DNA from: Acinetobacter populi
GTDB taxonomy: Bacteria > Pseudomonadota > Gammaproteobacteria > Pseudomonadales > Moraxellaceae
DNA: 64,000 nucleotides
Direction: 5' to 3'
Assembly (NCBI RefSeq): GCF_002174125.1
Contig: NZ_NEXX01000001.1
Location: forward strand, 1,258,963 to 1,322,962
The notes under the pieces were generated by a model that saw only the letters and a program-made list of their open reading frames with translations, made no database searches and was not told the DNA's origin. A program made the position numbers and the translations under genes. Below, piece after piece: positions 1-10,785 of this stretch. The stretch's first letter is position 1; the number at the start of each line of letters is the position of its first letter.

Positions 1-78
1 GCCAAAAAACTGGGCATGAGTTTTCGTTCACTGCGTTATCGCCTAAAAAAGTTTGAACTCGACAGTGACGAAGAATAA
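1..78 (+). CDS. pilR: C-terminal end of a PilR/NtrC-type response regulator (partial)
   Basis: Only the last 25 codons and the stop are in the window; the gene begins upstream. The peptide (AKKLGMSFRSLRYRLKKFEL and a short acidic tail) is the second half of a Fis-type helix-turn-helix, as at the C-terminus of sigma-54-dependent regulators. The RSLRYRLKK recognition helix is typical of PilR, which activates type IV pilin transcription with the sensor PilS. The family is clear, but the specific name PilR rests on similarity to Acinetobacter orthologues and cannot be proved from 25 residues. It converges on ctpA with a 5-bp gap. Confidence 0.6.
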   Translation, partial: AKKLGMSFRSLRYRLKKFELDSDEE

Positions 79-83
79 ATCCT

Positions 84-1430
84 TTAAGGATTACTGCTAC
101 GGTTCACCAAACTACGCTCAAAAGAAATGACCGCCTGATTTAAAATCTGCTGATCCGTTAAGGATCGGCTGATATTAAGCGTTTCATTTGGCTCAATACC
201 CTTACCCTCAATCAAATGTCCTTGCGGGGTATAATAAAGCGCCACCGTTAACTGCAATGCACCCTGTTTTAAGGGAAATAATTTCTGGATTGCCCCTTTG
301 CCATAACTGGTCTCACCCAGTACTAAGGCACGATTTTGTTCTTTTAATGCAGCTGAAAATACTTCGGCAGCCGAAGCAGAGAAACGGTTTTGTAAAATGG
401 CAATTGGGTAATTAATCGGATTCTGACTGGGGAGTGCCTGAAATTTTTGTGGTGGATCAATGCGGCCTTTGGTGGTAACAATCAAACCCTGTTCCAGAAA
501 TAAATCTGCCAGATCAACCGCAGCAGAGAGCAAACCCCCCGGATTATCACGAATGTCAATCAACAAGCCACGAATCGTAGTACGTTGCTGATAGATCTTA
601 ATAATCTCCTGAACCTGTGCCGTAGTATCCTGTTGAAATGCCTTAATGCGGATTACCAGAATACGATCATCTGTCAAAAATGGTTCGACATCATAATTTA
701 ATTGCTGATCACGTACCACCTCAACCGTTTGTACTTTTTCATCGGTTTTCACTCTTAAACTCAGAGTGCTACCGAAAGTACCTGTCAACATACTTCTCAG
801 ACTACGTCCATCCAAAGCCTGAATATTTACCCCATTAATTCGTTCAACAATCTGACCATCCCGAAGCCCTTGACGATAATTATCAGAATTTCGGACGATT
901 TTGTTCAATTGCCAGTTTTGTTGATCTGCATTGAACTGCAAGCTCAATTGCGGTTCGGCAATCTGTCCCTCGGTAAAATCCAGTAATTGCTTATAATGTT
1001 CGGCATCCAGATAACGAGAATAAGGATCCAAACGTTCTGCCAAACCATGCATGGCATTTTCAAAAAGTTCGGTGTTGGTTAATGGATCAACATAATTGTC
1101 TTTAATGATCTGGAATGTTTCGATAAAGTTTCGAATCTGCTCAATCGGTACATCTTCGACCTGATCCATATCCTCCTGATCCGTTTCCGCCTCATTCAGA
1201 CTTAATTCATCATCTTGTTCGGATATTGTAGATACAATTTGCTTAGGTGCGGGCTGCGCAAGGTTTTGCCCTAATCCTGTCTGTCCAGTTGCTATTTGCT
1301 CAATGTCTGTAGACTTTGTTTCAGTCGCCGCTCTTTTTTGCATGACGGTCGGTGCTGCATATACGATGCCGAAACACAAGCTGACGCTTAGAACCAGTAA
1401 ACCACCACTAAGATACAGCTTGTTCGACAT
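84..1430 (-). CDS. ctpA: S41 carboxy-terminal processing protease CtpA
   Basis: This is a periplasmic serine protease of the tail-specific (Prc/CtpA) family, 448 residues long. An N-terminal hydrophobic segment (about residues 4-25) is a signal or anchor. An acidic low-complexity linker follows (about 60-100), then a PDZ domain (about 155-235) and the S41 catalytic domain. The catalytic dyad is visible as Ser353 in SASAAE and Lys378 in SYGKGAIQ. The 25-residue separation is the usual one for the family. It lies 8 bp downstream of gpmI on the same strand and is probably cotranscribed with it. The substrate is not known from sequence; relatives trim lipoproteins and peptidoglycan hydrolases. 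Confidence 0.93.
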   Translation of the reverse strand: MSNKLYLSGGLLVLSVSLCFGIVYAAPTVMQKRAATETKSTDIEQIATGQTGLGQNLAQPAPKQIVSTISEQDDELSLNEAETDQEDMDQVEDVPIEQIRNFIETFQIIKDNYVDPLTNTELFENAMHGLAERLDPYSRYLDAEHYKQLLDFTEGQIAEPQLSLQFNADQQNWQLNKIVRNSDNYRQGLRDGQIVERINGVNIQALDGRSLRSMLTGTFGSTLSLRVKTDEKVQTVEVVRDQQLNYDVEPFLTDDRILVIRIKAFQQDTTAQVQEIIKIYQQRTTIRGLLIDIRDNPGGLLSAAVDLADLFLEQGLIVTTKGRIDPPQKFQALPSQNPINYPIAILQNRFSASAAEVFSAALKEQNRALVLGETSYGKGAIQKLFPLKQGALQLTVALYYTPQGHLIEGKGIEPNETLNISRSLTDQQILNQAVISFERSLVNRSSNP

Positions 1431-1438
1431 AATTTTTC

Positions 1439-2992
1439 CTATGATTGATTTGGCAATTGAATCAAATTACGCCCTTGCATTTCCGCAGGTGCAGGAATAT
1501 TCATTAAATTCAATAAAGTTGGTGCAACATCTGCCAAAACACCACCTTCCAGAATGGTCGCCGTCGTAGGTCCTACATAAATAAAAGGTACCAACTCGGT
1601 CGTGTGCTGAGTATGTACTTGACCACTGTCATAATCCTGCATCTGCTCGACATTACCATGATCGGCAGTCACAATCATATGACCATGATTTGCCATCACC
1701 GCATCATATACCCGTCCAAGACTAGTATCGACAGCTTCAACGGCTTTTACCGCGGCATCGAACACACCTGTATGACCAACCATATCACCATTGGCATAAT
1801 TGACAACCAATAAGTCATATTTACCAGAATTAATAGCCTCCACCAGTTTATCAGTGACTTCATAAGCACTCATTTCCGGTTTTAGATCATAGGTCGCAAC
1901 ATTCGGGGAAGGAATCAGAATACGAGTTTCACCCGGATATTCGTCTTCTCGTCCGCCACTAAAGAAAAATGTGACATGCGCATATTTTTCTGTTTCTGCA
2001 ATACGTAATTGGGTTTTACCCAGATTTGACAGATATTCTCCCAGAGAATTTACCAAGGGTTCCGGCATATAGGCAACAGGCGCATCAATAGTAGCCTGAT
2101 AACGCGTTAGCATGACAAATTTGGATAACTGTGGCACGACTTTACGCGCAAAACCGTCAAAGTCTTTTTCGACAAAAGCACGGGTTAACTCACGCGCACG
2201 ATCGGCACGGAAGTTCATAAACACCACGCTATCGCCATCTTGAACTTTGGCAATATCACCAATACGTGTAGCTTTAACAAACTCATCCGTTTCTTCTGCG
2301 GTATAAGCCTGTTGCAGACCTTCTAGCGCGCTGTCTACCACACGCACCGCTTCACCTTCGGTCAATAAGCGATAAGCCTGTTCCACACGATCCCAGCGAT
2401 TATCACGATCCATGGCAAAATAACGCCCAATTAAAGTCGCAATACGTCCCTGTCCTGGATATTGTGCAAATAAGGCATCAAACCGTTTTAAGGTCGGTTC
2501 TGCACTTTTTGGTGGTGTATCGCGGCCATCAAGGAATGCATGCAAATAGACTTTGGCACCACGTTTTAATGCCAGTTCACACATTGCTGCGATATGGTCT
2601 TCATGCGAATGCACACCACCATGTGACAACAAACCAATAATATGGACTGCACCACCTGCACTTTTCGCTTTTTCAACCGCATCGATCAACACTTCATGTT
2701 CAAAGAATGCACCATCACGAATATCTTTGGTGATCCGGGTAAAATCCTGATACAGCACTCGACCAGCACCCAAATTCATATGACCAACTTCCGAGTTGCC
2801 CATCTGACCATCAGGTAAACCGACATCTTCACCGGAACCAGAGATTAAGCTATGCGGATGATTGCTTTGCATTGCTATCAGGTTTGGTGTTTTTGCCGCA
2901 AGGAAAGCATTATCTTTTACATCCTCACGATGTCCAACACCATCCATAATTACCAAAACATGTGGAATTTTATGCATCGCTACATCGGTCAT
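1439..2992 (-). CDS. gpmI: 2,3-bisphosphoglycerate-independent phosphoglycerate mutase
   Basis: It interconverts 3-phosphoglycerate and 2-phosphoglycerate in cytosolic glycolysis and gluconeogenesis, using two metal ions (Mn in relatives). At 517 residues it is full length. The N-terminal metal-binding MDG motif is at residues 16-18, and the phosphoserine nucleophile Ser67 lies in [10 protein letters not shown]. The C-terminal metal cluster appears as TADHGN. The start chosen reads MTDVAMHK; a second ATG at codon 6 would also be possible. The gene is followed closely by ctpA, a pairing common in proteobacteria. Confidence 0.97.
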   Translation of the reverse strand: MTDVAMHKIPHVLVIMDGVGHREDVKDNAFLAAKTPNLIAMQSNHPHSLISGSGEDVGLPDGQMGNSEVGHMNLGAGRVLYQDFTRITKDIRDGAFFEHEVLIDAVEKAKSAGGAVHIIGLLSHGGVHSHEDHIAAMCELALKRGAKVYLHAFLDGRDTPPKSAEPTLKRFDALFAQYPGQGRIATLIGRYFAMDRDNRWDRVEQAYRLLTEGEAVRVVDSALEGLQQAYTAEETDEFVKATRIGDIAKVQDGDSVVFMNFRADRARELTRAFVEKDFDGFARKVVPQLSKFVMLTRYQATIDAPVAYMPEPLVNSLGEYLSNLGKTQLRIAETEKYAHVTFFFSGGREDEYPGETRILIPSPNVATYDLKPEMSAYEVTDKLVEAINSGKYDLLVVNYANGDMVGHTGVFDAAVKAVEAVDTSLGRVYDAVMANHGHMIVTADHGNVEQMQDYDSGQVHTQHTTELVPFIYVGPTTATILEGGVLADVAPTLLNLMNIPAPAEMQGRNLIQLPNQS

Positions 2993-3075
2993 TCTTAATC
3001 GTCCATCATCGGTTTAAAAGTTATGCAATTTTACCCAATTTTACGGGTTAAAGTCATTAAATAATTCTCAACACG

Positions 3076-4146
3076 CTAACGTACCCGGTGCAGCAAATAC
3101 GCCCCTACACCCAGTAAAAATACAATCGGCACAAATACAAACCATGCCGCAGAAGGGCTATATACTAGACTGGCATAGCCCAGAAAATCCTGTATGTAAT
3201 AAAATCCAAGCCCTGTAAACAGTGCGATCACCAGACGAAATCCCATCGATTGTTGACGCAAGGGGCCAAAAATAAATGAACATGCCACCACCACCAAAGC
3301 AATCAAACTCAGCGGGGAAGCAACTTTTTTCCAAAAAGCCAGTTCATATTTTTTCGGCACCTGACTATATTCATGCATATAGCTCATCAGACTTAATAAG
3401 TGACTAGGTGCCAGATCTTCTGGATCAACCGTCACCATATGCACATATTTCGGTTGTAATGCCAAAGGTAGAGGTTCTTCGCTACGAATCGACTGCTGTG
3501 CATTGCCCTGTGGAAAAATATCCACCTGTTTAACATTTTTTAAACGCCATTGCTGACCTTGTTCAAATTGTCCCTGCTCGGCATTGATGGTAGAAACCAG
3601 CCGATAATTCTGATCAAAGTCCATGACCTGAATATTATTCAGATGACCCTGTGCATTGGCATAATCAATATAAATAAACCGCTGATCTTCCCGGGTCCAA
3701 TAGCCCCTTACCGTACCCAAAGAGGCGGCATAATTTTCTTTTTTTGTCAGTTTGGCATGTTCATTGGTATAAGGAAGAACCCATTGACTCAGCACAAAGG
3801 ACAAGATGATCAGCAGTAATGCCGGTCTTAAGGTCCAGCCGACAATACGCCACAAACTCACCCCAACCGAACGCATCACCACCAGTTCACTATTGGAGGC
3901 CATGCTACCCAGACCTATCACCGCACCGATCAGGGCCGCAATTGGTAACAACTCCAATAGCTTACTTGGCGCATCCCAGAACACATATTGCAAGGCATTC
4001 CATGCATTATAATGTTCATTTAAATCGCCCAGCTCGGCCAGATAACCAAACAGCATTTGCAGTAATAACAAGATACTGACTGCACCAAGCATGGCAAGAC
4101 CAGTGTTTTTCACCACATGCCGGGATAAAATTCGATTAGAACTCAT
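3076..4146 (-). CDS. lptG: LPS export ABC transporter permease LptG
   Basis: This is one of the two inner-membrane permease subunits of the LptB2FGC complex, which extracts lipopolysaccharide (lipooligosaccharide in Acinetobacter) from the inner membrane. The 356 residues match the family length. The topology is three N-terminal membrane segments, a large periplasmic beta-jellyroll domain (about 130-260) and three C-terminal membrane segments. The start codon overlaps the lptF stop by 4 bp, so the two are translationally coupled. The stop lies about 80 bp from gpmI. Confidence 0.95.
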   Translation of the reverse strand: MSSNRILSRHVVKNTGLAMLGAVSILLLLQMLFGYLAELGDLNEHYNAWNALQYVFWDAPSKLLELLPIAALIGAVIGLGSMASNSELVVMRSVGVSLWRIVGWTLRPALLLIILSFVLSQWVLPYTNEHAKLTKKENYAASLGTVRGYWTREDQRFIYIDYANAQGHLNNIQVMDFDQNYRLVSTINAEQGQFEQGQQWRLKNVKQVDIFPQGNAQQSIRSEEPLPLALQPKYVHMVTVDPEDLAPSHLLSLMSYMHEYSQVPKKYELAFWKKVASPLSLIALVVVACSFIFGPLRQQSMGFRLVIALFTGLGFYYIQDFLGYASLVYSPSAAWFVFVPIVFLLGVGAYLLHRVR

Positions 4147-5252
4147 ACTGAACCTTTCCCTCTTGCCAGACGTTGTTTAATCTTGGGTGCAAGCTCCTGT
4201 TTACGCGCAAAAAACCATGCCACTGCGGTATAAATAAGCAGTACTACAGGATATGCCCAAACTCCCAGCTCACCTTTGGTCATTCGAGTTTTAACCGCCA
4301 TCATGGCAACAATCAAACTGGCAAAAATCATAATGGCAGGAAATAAACGATAATAACGCCCCTGCCTTGGACTGACTTCGGATAAAGGCACAGCCAGCAT
4401 TAATGCCAGAATGATGACAAATCCACCAAACACACGCCAGCCAAGCTCACTCATAATCACCGGATTACCCTGACGTTTATCCCAAAGCTGTGACATGGTC
4501 ATAGACTCTAAACGTTGCGCCTCGATTTCTTGATCATCTTCTGCTTCGAGTCGCAAACGATAGGTTTCAAACTCAGCCTGTAAATATTTAGCCTGCCCAG
4601 GGATAAAACTATAACGTCGTCCCTGATGTAAATCGACCACGCTGGCATGCCCTACATCGGACACCACACGTTGTGCTTCCTTGGCAAGGATAATCACATC
4701 AGGCTTACCTGCTTCTTTGGCTTTTTGATAGAAGAAAATATCTTTTAAACTGCGTCGATCTTCCGACAAATCACCGGCATAAATGGTATAGGGTCCACTG
4801 GAAATAAACTCTTTGGGACGAACCAGATCAAAACCGCTACGTACTGCCTGAGTCATGGTCAATTGATCAAACTGGCGATTTCCCCATGGCGAAATGACCA
4901 TCATCAACAACATCTGTATCACCAGAATCACCACAGCCAGCGGTAATAACTTACGCCCAAGCTGACCACGACTGATGCCGCTACTGTTAAGTACAGCCAT
5001 TTCATGATCGACATATAAACGCCCAAATACCAACATCAATCCCACAAAAAAGCCCAAGGGCACAATCAGGGTTAAAAATTCGGGTAGACGAAATCCAATG
5101 ATGCTAAACAGTACACTGACATCTAGACGTCCTTGTGCAGCCACACCAAAATATTTAATTAAACGCCCTCCCATCATCACTAGGGTAAGCAGTGCCACCA
5201 CAACGGATGAGGTTATGACAACTTGTTTGACTAAATAACGTGTGATGATCAA
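4143..5252 (-). CDS. lptF: LPS export ABC transporter permease LptF
   Basis: This is the partner permease of LptG in the lipopolysaccharide exporter. It has 369 residues with the same 3 TM - periplasmic jellyroll - 3 TM design. The N-terminus (MIITRYLVKQV) is the characteristic LptF start with a coupling helix before the first membrane span. It is the first gene of the lptFG unit and is divergent from pepA. About 260 bp between lptF and pepA must carry both promoters; this pepA-lptFG divergence is widespread in gammaproteobacteria. It is essential in many Gram-negatives, though some Acinetobacter tolerate loss of lipooligosaccharide. Confidence 0.95.
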   Translation of the reverse strand: MIITRYLVKQVVITSSVVVALLTLVMMGGRLIKYFGVAAQGRLDVSVLFSIIGFRLPEFLTLIVPLGFFVGLMLVFGRLYVDHEMAVLNSSGISRGQLGRKLLPLAVVILVIQMLLMMVISPWGNRQFDQLTMTQAVRSGFDLVRPKEFISSGPYTIYAGDLSEDRRSLKDIFFYQKAKEAGKPDVIILAKEAQRVVSDVGHASVVDLHQGRRYSFIPGQAKYLQAEFETYRLRLEAEDDQEIEAQRLESMTMSQLWDKRQGNPVIMSELGWRVFGGFVIILALMLAVPLSEVSPRQGRYYRLFPAIMIFASLIVAMMAVKTRMTKGELGVWAYPVVLLIYTAVAWFFARKQELAPKIKQRLARGKGSV

Positions 5253-5457
5253 GGAGTGGTCCTCACAAGAGTGATCTAAATATAAAAAATGGAACTTGTC
5301 GATCGTTCATCGGCTATATACTGATGAATTGCTTACAGATCCGGATAAAACAGTTAAGTTGCGAATGATTTTGGACGCAACATATTTTGCAAATGTTGCC
5401 TAGTTTACCTGATTGCACAAAATATAGAACTATTGTTATTTTGCAGAAGCACAATAA

Positions 5458-6957
<1,500 letters not shown>

Positions 6958-6966
6958 GCCGGTTTT

Positions 6967-7380
6967 ATGCATAAAATCAGTTTTTATCTGATCGAGAAAA
7001 AACCGCAGCGGCAAGTCGATCTGGCTTGCCGTTTGTGTCAGCAAATTTATAAAAAACATCGCATCTGGCTGTATTTTGCCGATCAACAGGCATGTGAAGA
7101 ATTTGATTTGCAACTCTGGCAATTCGATCAAAGCAGCTTTATTGGTCATGGCATCGATCAACAGGATGCACAAATTTGTCTGTCTTTAACACCACCCAAT
7201 CCAACTTTTGAGGTCTGTATCAATTTGTCAGGTCAGCCCATGAATATTACCGAATTACCACATTCGGCGCTTCATTTGATTGAAATCGTCGGTAATAATG
7301 AGCAAGATAAACAACTTGCACGGGAAGCGTTTAAATTCTATCGCAAACTTGGAATTGAACCCAACGTACATAAAATTTAA
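6967..7380 (+). CDS. holC: DNA polymerase III chi subunit
   Basis: Chi is an accessory subunit of the DNA polymerase III clamp loader that links it to single-stranded-DNA-binding protein. The 137 residues fit the family. The N-terminus (ISFYLIEKK...ACRLCQQIYKK) and the WQFDQSSFIGHG segment are typical of HolC. The pepA-holC pair is conserved across gammaproteobacteria, which supports the call. There is no sign of truncation. Confidence 0.92.
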   Translation: MHKISFYLIEKKPQRQVDLACRLCQQIYKKHRIWLYFADQQACEEFDLQLWQFDQSSFIGHGIDQQDAQICLSLTPPNPTFEVCINLSGQPMNITELPHSALHLIEIVGNNEQDKQLAREAFKFYRKLGIEPNVHKI

Positions 7381-7411
7381 TTTTTTCATTTAGGCGAAAA
7401 GGAGCAAAGTC

Positions 7412-8056
7412 GTGGCGTTAAATGTGGGGGACAACTTCAAACAACGTTGGTTAGCGACGCCCGAAACTGTGCGCCAGACGTATTGCGACGAATTAAAATT
7501 TATTTGTGCGCTATTAGAACCTGATACACAGATCAACAAATGGCAACATCAGGAAGTTTTGTTGCAACAGCGCAATCGTCATATGATTGATCAGGCCTAC
7601 AGCCAGCTTAAACAGGAGATTCTGGCCGAACAGGCCCGTCTTGCTGAAGAACGCAAACGGCAACGTCAGGCCGCTCTAGAACAGGCTTTGGCGGATAAGC
7701 GCGCGCAACAACAAGCAGAGATTGCGGCCATTGAGGCACAGGATCGTGTCAAAGAACAGCAGCAGAATGAATATTTGCAGCAATTTGCCAAAGATTTACA
7801 GCAACAGGTCGCGCATCAAACCACCGTACAAATTGCTAAATTTGATGTCACACAAGTCAAGCAATTTAATCAGGATAAGCAAAATAGCAGTGCCACTGTA
7901 GAGCAGCTTGCAAGTTCCCCGCAAGTGGACGATTTAAAAACCCGACTGGAACTTGAAGCCGAATATTATATCGAACAGACCTTGCAACAATTGCGGGAAA
8001 AGCTCAAAGCCGCTGCACAGGAAGAAATTGAAATCATTCTTCAACAACAGCACTGA
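7412..8056 (+). CDS. Conserved coiled-coil hypothetical protein
   Basis: I do not recognise a named family. The 214-residue product has a short N-terminal globular stretch (about 1-50), a long Gln/Glu/Arg/Ala-rich region (about 65-130) that should form a coiled coil, and a second helical tail rich in Gln and Glu. No signal peptide or membrane segment is seen, so it is probably cytoplasmic. The start is GTG, set by a strong ribosome-binding site (AAGGAG, 7398-7403) 8 bases upstream. It follows holC by 31 bp and is probably the third gene of the pepA-holC unit. Confidence 0.75.
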   Translation: MALNVGDNFKQRWLATPETVRQTYCDELKFICALLEPDTQINKWQHQEVLLQQRNRHMIDQAYSQLKQEILAEQARLAEERKRQRQAALEQALADKRAQQQAEIAAIEAQDRVKEQQQNEYLQQFAKDLQQQVAHQTTVQIAKFDVTQVKQFNQDKQNSSATVEQLASSPQVDDLKTRLELEAEYYIEQTLQQLREKLKAAAQEEIEIILQQQH

Positions 8057-8088
8057 TCTTTATATATTGTCGAAAAATTAAGACAAGC

Positions 8089-8784
8089 TTATTGATCATC
8101 ATCCTTGGATCGAGGTAGATGTTTAATATATTGCAAGGCAATCAACCGCGATACAATCAGGGTCAGATACATAACCCCACAAAACATCTGTAACGATACA
8201 ATCACCCGTGCAATATCTGCTTGTGGATAGATATCACTCAAGCCAGTGCCCGATTGCACACTAAAACTTAAATATAACAAGCCTAACCAGGAACGTGCTG
8301 TATCCTGTACCAAATTAAAACTATGATAATCCCATGCCTGACATGCACTATATAAAAATGCAAATGACCAGACCATCAGGGTAAAGACACACGCTGCGGC
8401 AAATAATTCATCACGGGTCAGATATCTGTCATGGAACATATAACGTGATAAACCATAGGCAGCATACATATAAGCAAAGGCTTCAAATAAATTGGCACTG
8501 ATCACCATCCATTTACTGTCAAATCCCAGCGCAACAGCAATCGAAAGGCACAATGCCGGTGCAATGCTAATCACCGTCACCGTCGTATACACAGTTGTCG
8601 TGCGCATGATTTTTGCCACCAGTAATAGGGCAATTGCAGACAACGTCCATGACACAGCACTATTGGCCACACTATGGTTGGTAAAAGGTGCAAGCAATAG
8701 AATCAGCAACTGAACCAATAACAACCAAGCCGATGGCAAGAGTTTTAAGCTATGCCAGAATGACAACAAAAACTGCTTAACCAT
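8089..8784 (-). CDS. Two-pore-helix (Ion_trans_2 type) potassium-channel-like protein
   Basis: This is a 231-residue integral membrane protein with six or so hydrophobic segments. The C-terminal part has the layout of a pore loop between two membrane helices: LLYLSFSVQSGTGLSDIYPQ followed by a hydrophobic helix. In canonical potassium channels the filter reads T-V-G-Y-G-D. Here it is S-G-T-G-L-S-D, which keeps the position of Asp-Ile-Tyr-Pro but changes the filter, so ion selectivity cannot be assumed. There is no cytoplasmic RCK/TrkA-N domain. It converges on the coiled-coil gene and lies just downstream of blaOXA. Confidence 0.7.
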   Translation of the reverse strand: MVKQFLLSFWHSLKLLPSAWLLLVQLLILLLAPFTNHSVANSAVSWTLSAIALLLVAKIMRTTTVYTTVTVISIAPALCLSIAVALGFDSKWMVISANLFEAFAYMYAAYGLSRYMFHDRYLTRDELFAAACVFTLMVWSFAFLYSACQAWDYHSFNLVQDTARSWLGLLYLSFSVQSGTGLSDIYPQADIARVIVSLQMFCGVMYLTLIVSRLIALQYIKHLPRSKDDDQ

Positions 8785-8816
8785 CGTTGCACCTAAAATT
8801 TATGAATCAAAATGTA

Positions 8817-9644
8817 TTAAAAATTCTCTGGGAGTAACTTTAAGGTTTTTAACGTAGAGATTGTCAACGTTTGTCTGGTTTTTGGCGAGCTGTCTTTTTG
8901 CATCGTCATATTGAGCGAAAATGCCTGAACTTTCCCATTAGGCTGTTCGACCCAGCCCGTATACCAACCCACCATTGGTTCAACATCCATGCCCCAACCA
9001 CTTTTGGCATACAACTTATAACCCTGCTTTTCCTCAATCAATATCATCTGCTGGACTTGCTGTTGGACATTTTTGGAGAAGGCCAGCTGTTGGTTAGCCA
9101 ATTGATAAGCAAATTTTGCTTCCTGTTCGGGACTAATGGTGAGTGGCCCAACCAGCCAGAAATTATCCACTTGAGTACCAATATTTTGGTTGCCATAACC
9201 GACTCTTTTGACTTCGCTGGCCATCAATGGTAGACCAATTCTACGTGCCAACTCCTGATAAACCGGTACTGCCGATGCCTGCATCGCCTGTGCCAGCGTC
9301 ATGTCTTTTTCCCAAGCTGGAAAACTGCGTTTTTGCCCATCCCATTTAAACACTTCCGAACTGGTCACTTTGCCATGCTCTAGTCCAATCAGGGCATTCA
9401 ATATTTTAAAGGTTGAAGCAGGGATATATTGCTGTGTGGCACGATCCACATCACTGCCAAAATTTGCAAAGCTTTGTCCATTATAAATGGTCATAACCCC
9501 ATCAATGGCATGGGTTTGAAAATCATGTTGAATCTGTTGAATTTGCTGCTGACTGACGACAGTATCTCGTTGGGTAGGTGCATGTTGGCAAGCAGATAAA
9601 CTTAGAGCTAGACACACACCACCGATCAATAATACTTTATTCAT
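8817..9644 (-). CDS. blaOXA: OXA-family class D beta-lactamase (chromosomal)
   Basis: This is a periplasmic serine beta-lactamase of 275 residues. All class D motifs are present: S77-T-F-K80 (acylating serine and carbamylated lysine), S124-A-V126, Y150-G-N152, the omega-loop Trp163 and K214-S-G216. The body (FKWDGQKRSFPAWEKDMTL, RRIGL, VKRVGYGN, VDNFWLVGPL) closely follows the intrinsic Acinetobacter OXA-51/OXA-23-type enzymes. By alignment from memory, the Phe and Met that form the hydrophobic bridge in OXA-23 seem kept (F99 region, M219). The N-terminus ends in an LSAC lipobox (Cys19), so it may be a lipoprotein. No insertion sequence or outward promoter flanks it, so it looks intrinsic and probably weakly expressed. 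The allele number cannot be given. Confidence 0.93.
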   Translation of the reverse strand: MNKVLLIGGVCLALSLSACQHAPTQRDTVVSQQQIQQIQHDFQTHAIDGVMTIYNGQSFANFGSDVDRATQQYIPASTFKILNALIGLEHGKVTSSEVFKWDGQKRSFPAWEKDMTLAQAMQASAVPVYQELARRIGLPLMASEVKRVGYGNQNIGTQVDNFWLVGPLTISPEQEAKFAYQLANQQLAFSKNVQQQVQQMILIEEKQGYKLYAKSGWGMDVEPMVGWYTGWVEQPNGKVQAFSLNMTMQKDSSPKTRQTLTISTLKTLKLLPENF

Positions 9645-9698
9645 AGAATTACTTTTTCCAATTTATTCAAAAAATTTTCGAATGGGTATGATAAATGA

Positions 9699-10640
9699 TT
9701 ACTCACGACCCTGTTCAAGCACATCGAATAAATCATCGGCAATTGAAGTCCCAAATTGATGGTCAATTTCCCGAATACAGGTTGGACTGGTGACATTAAT
9801 TTCTGTAACAAAATCCCCAATTACATCCAGACCGACAAATACTAATCCTTTTGCTTTTAAAAATGGTCCAACTTTTGCTGCAATTTTTTTATCATTTTCG
9901 GTGAGAGGACGCGCTTCACCCTTACCGCCAGCCGCCAGATTACCCCGGGTTTCACCATTTTGCGGAATACGTGCCAGACAATATGGCACTGGTTCACCAT
10001 TGATCATCAGAATCCGTTTATCCCCATCGACAATTTCCGGGATATAACGCTGCGCCATAATTGGTTGTTGTCCATTTTGTGTCAAAATCTCAAGCGTTGA
10101 ACCAATGTTTACACCATCGGCAGTCAAACGGAAAATTCCTGTGCCACCCATGCCATCAAGTGGTTTTACAATGACATCCTGATGCTGTGTCAAGAACTCA
10201 CGAATTAAACCATGCTGTGAGGTGACCAGTGTCGGCACCTGTAATTCGGGGAACTGTGTTGCAAACAACTTTTCGTTACAGTCCCGTAAGGATTGTGGTT
10301 TGTTAATAATCCATGCACCCTCGCGTTCTGCCTGTTCCAGAATATAAGTGGTATAGACAAAATTCATGTCGAATGGTGGGTCTTTACGCATTAACACCAC
10401 GTCATAAGCGGCGATTGACTCTTTCTGCTTTTCGCCCAGCGTATAATAATCGTTGTAATCCTCAGACACCGTCAAAGGAGAGATCAAACCAAATGCCTTA
10501 CCCTGCTCAATATATAAATCCTGTTGTAAGGCATAACCCAACGCATGCCCTCGACGACTTGCTGCCCACAGCATCGCCATGGTGGAATCTTTTTTTAAAT
10601 TGACGTTTTCAATGGGATCCATTACCACAAGTACACGCAT
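9699..10640 (-). CDS. gshB: Glutathione synthetase
   Basis: It joins gamma-glutamylcysteine and glycine with ATP to make glutathione in the cytosol. From the ATG at 10640 (MRVLVVMDPIENVNLKKDST) it has 313 residues, the usual size, with the GshB N-terminal domain (about 1-120) and an ATP-grasp domain (about 125-310). KPLDGMGGTGIFR is the glycine-rich nucleotide loop and EINVTSPTC the metal-binding end. A frame from 10685 adds 15 residues without family similarity. The inner ATG has a GAGTGA ribosome-binding site 5 bases upstream. Confidence 0.96.
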   Translation of the reverse strand: MRVLVVMDPIENVNLKKDSTMAMLWAASRRGHALGYALQQDLYIEQGKAFGLISPLTVSEDYNDYYTLGEKQKESIAAYDVVLMRKDPPFDMNFVYTTYILEQAEREGAWIINKPQSLRDCNEKLFATQFPELQVPTLVTSQHGLIREFLTQHQDVIVKPLDGMGGTGIFRLTADGVNIGSTLEILTQNGQQPIMAQRYIPEIVDGDKRILMINGEPVPYCLARIPQNGETRGNLAAGGKGEARPLTENDKKIAAKVGPFLKAKGLVFVGLDVIGDFVTEINVTSPTCIREIDHQFGTSIADDLFDVLEQGRE

Positions 10641-10785
10641 GATTTTCACTCGATTTTTTAAATGTTTGCAAGTATAGCGGATCATTATAACGGTTGAAAT
10701 TTCACAATATGTAATTGCTTTGCAAAATTAACGCAAAGCAAAATCAATGTGTGTCATTTAACTGCATTCTAATGATTTAAATACA

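Noticed and set aside
8817..9644. blaOXA on a mobile element or integron cassette
   Set aside because: No inverted repeats, transposase, attC-like site or composition change flank it.
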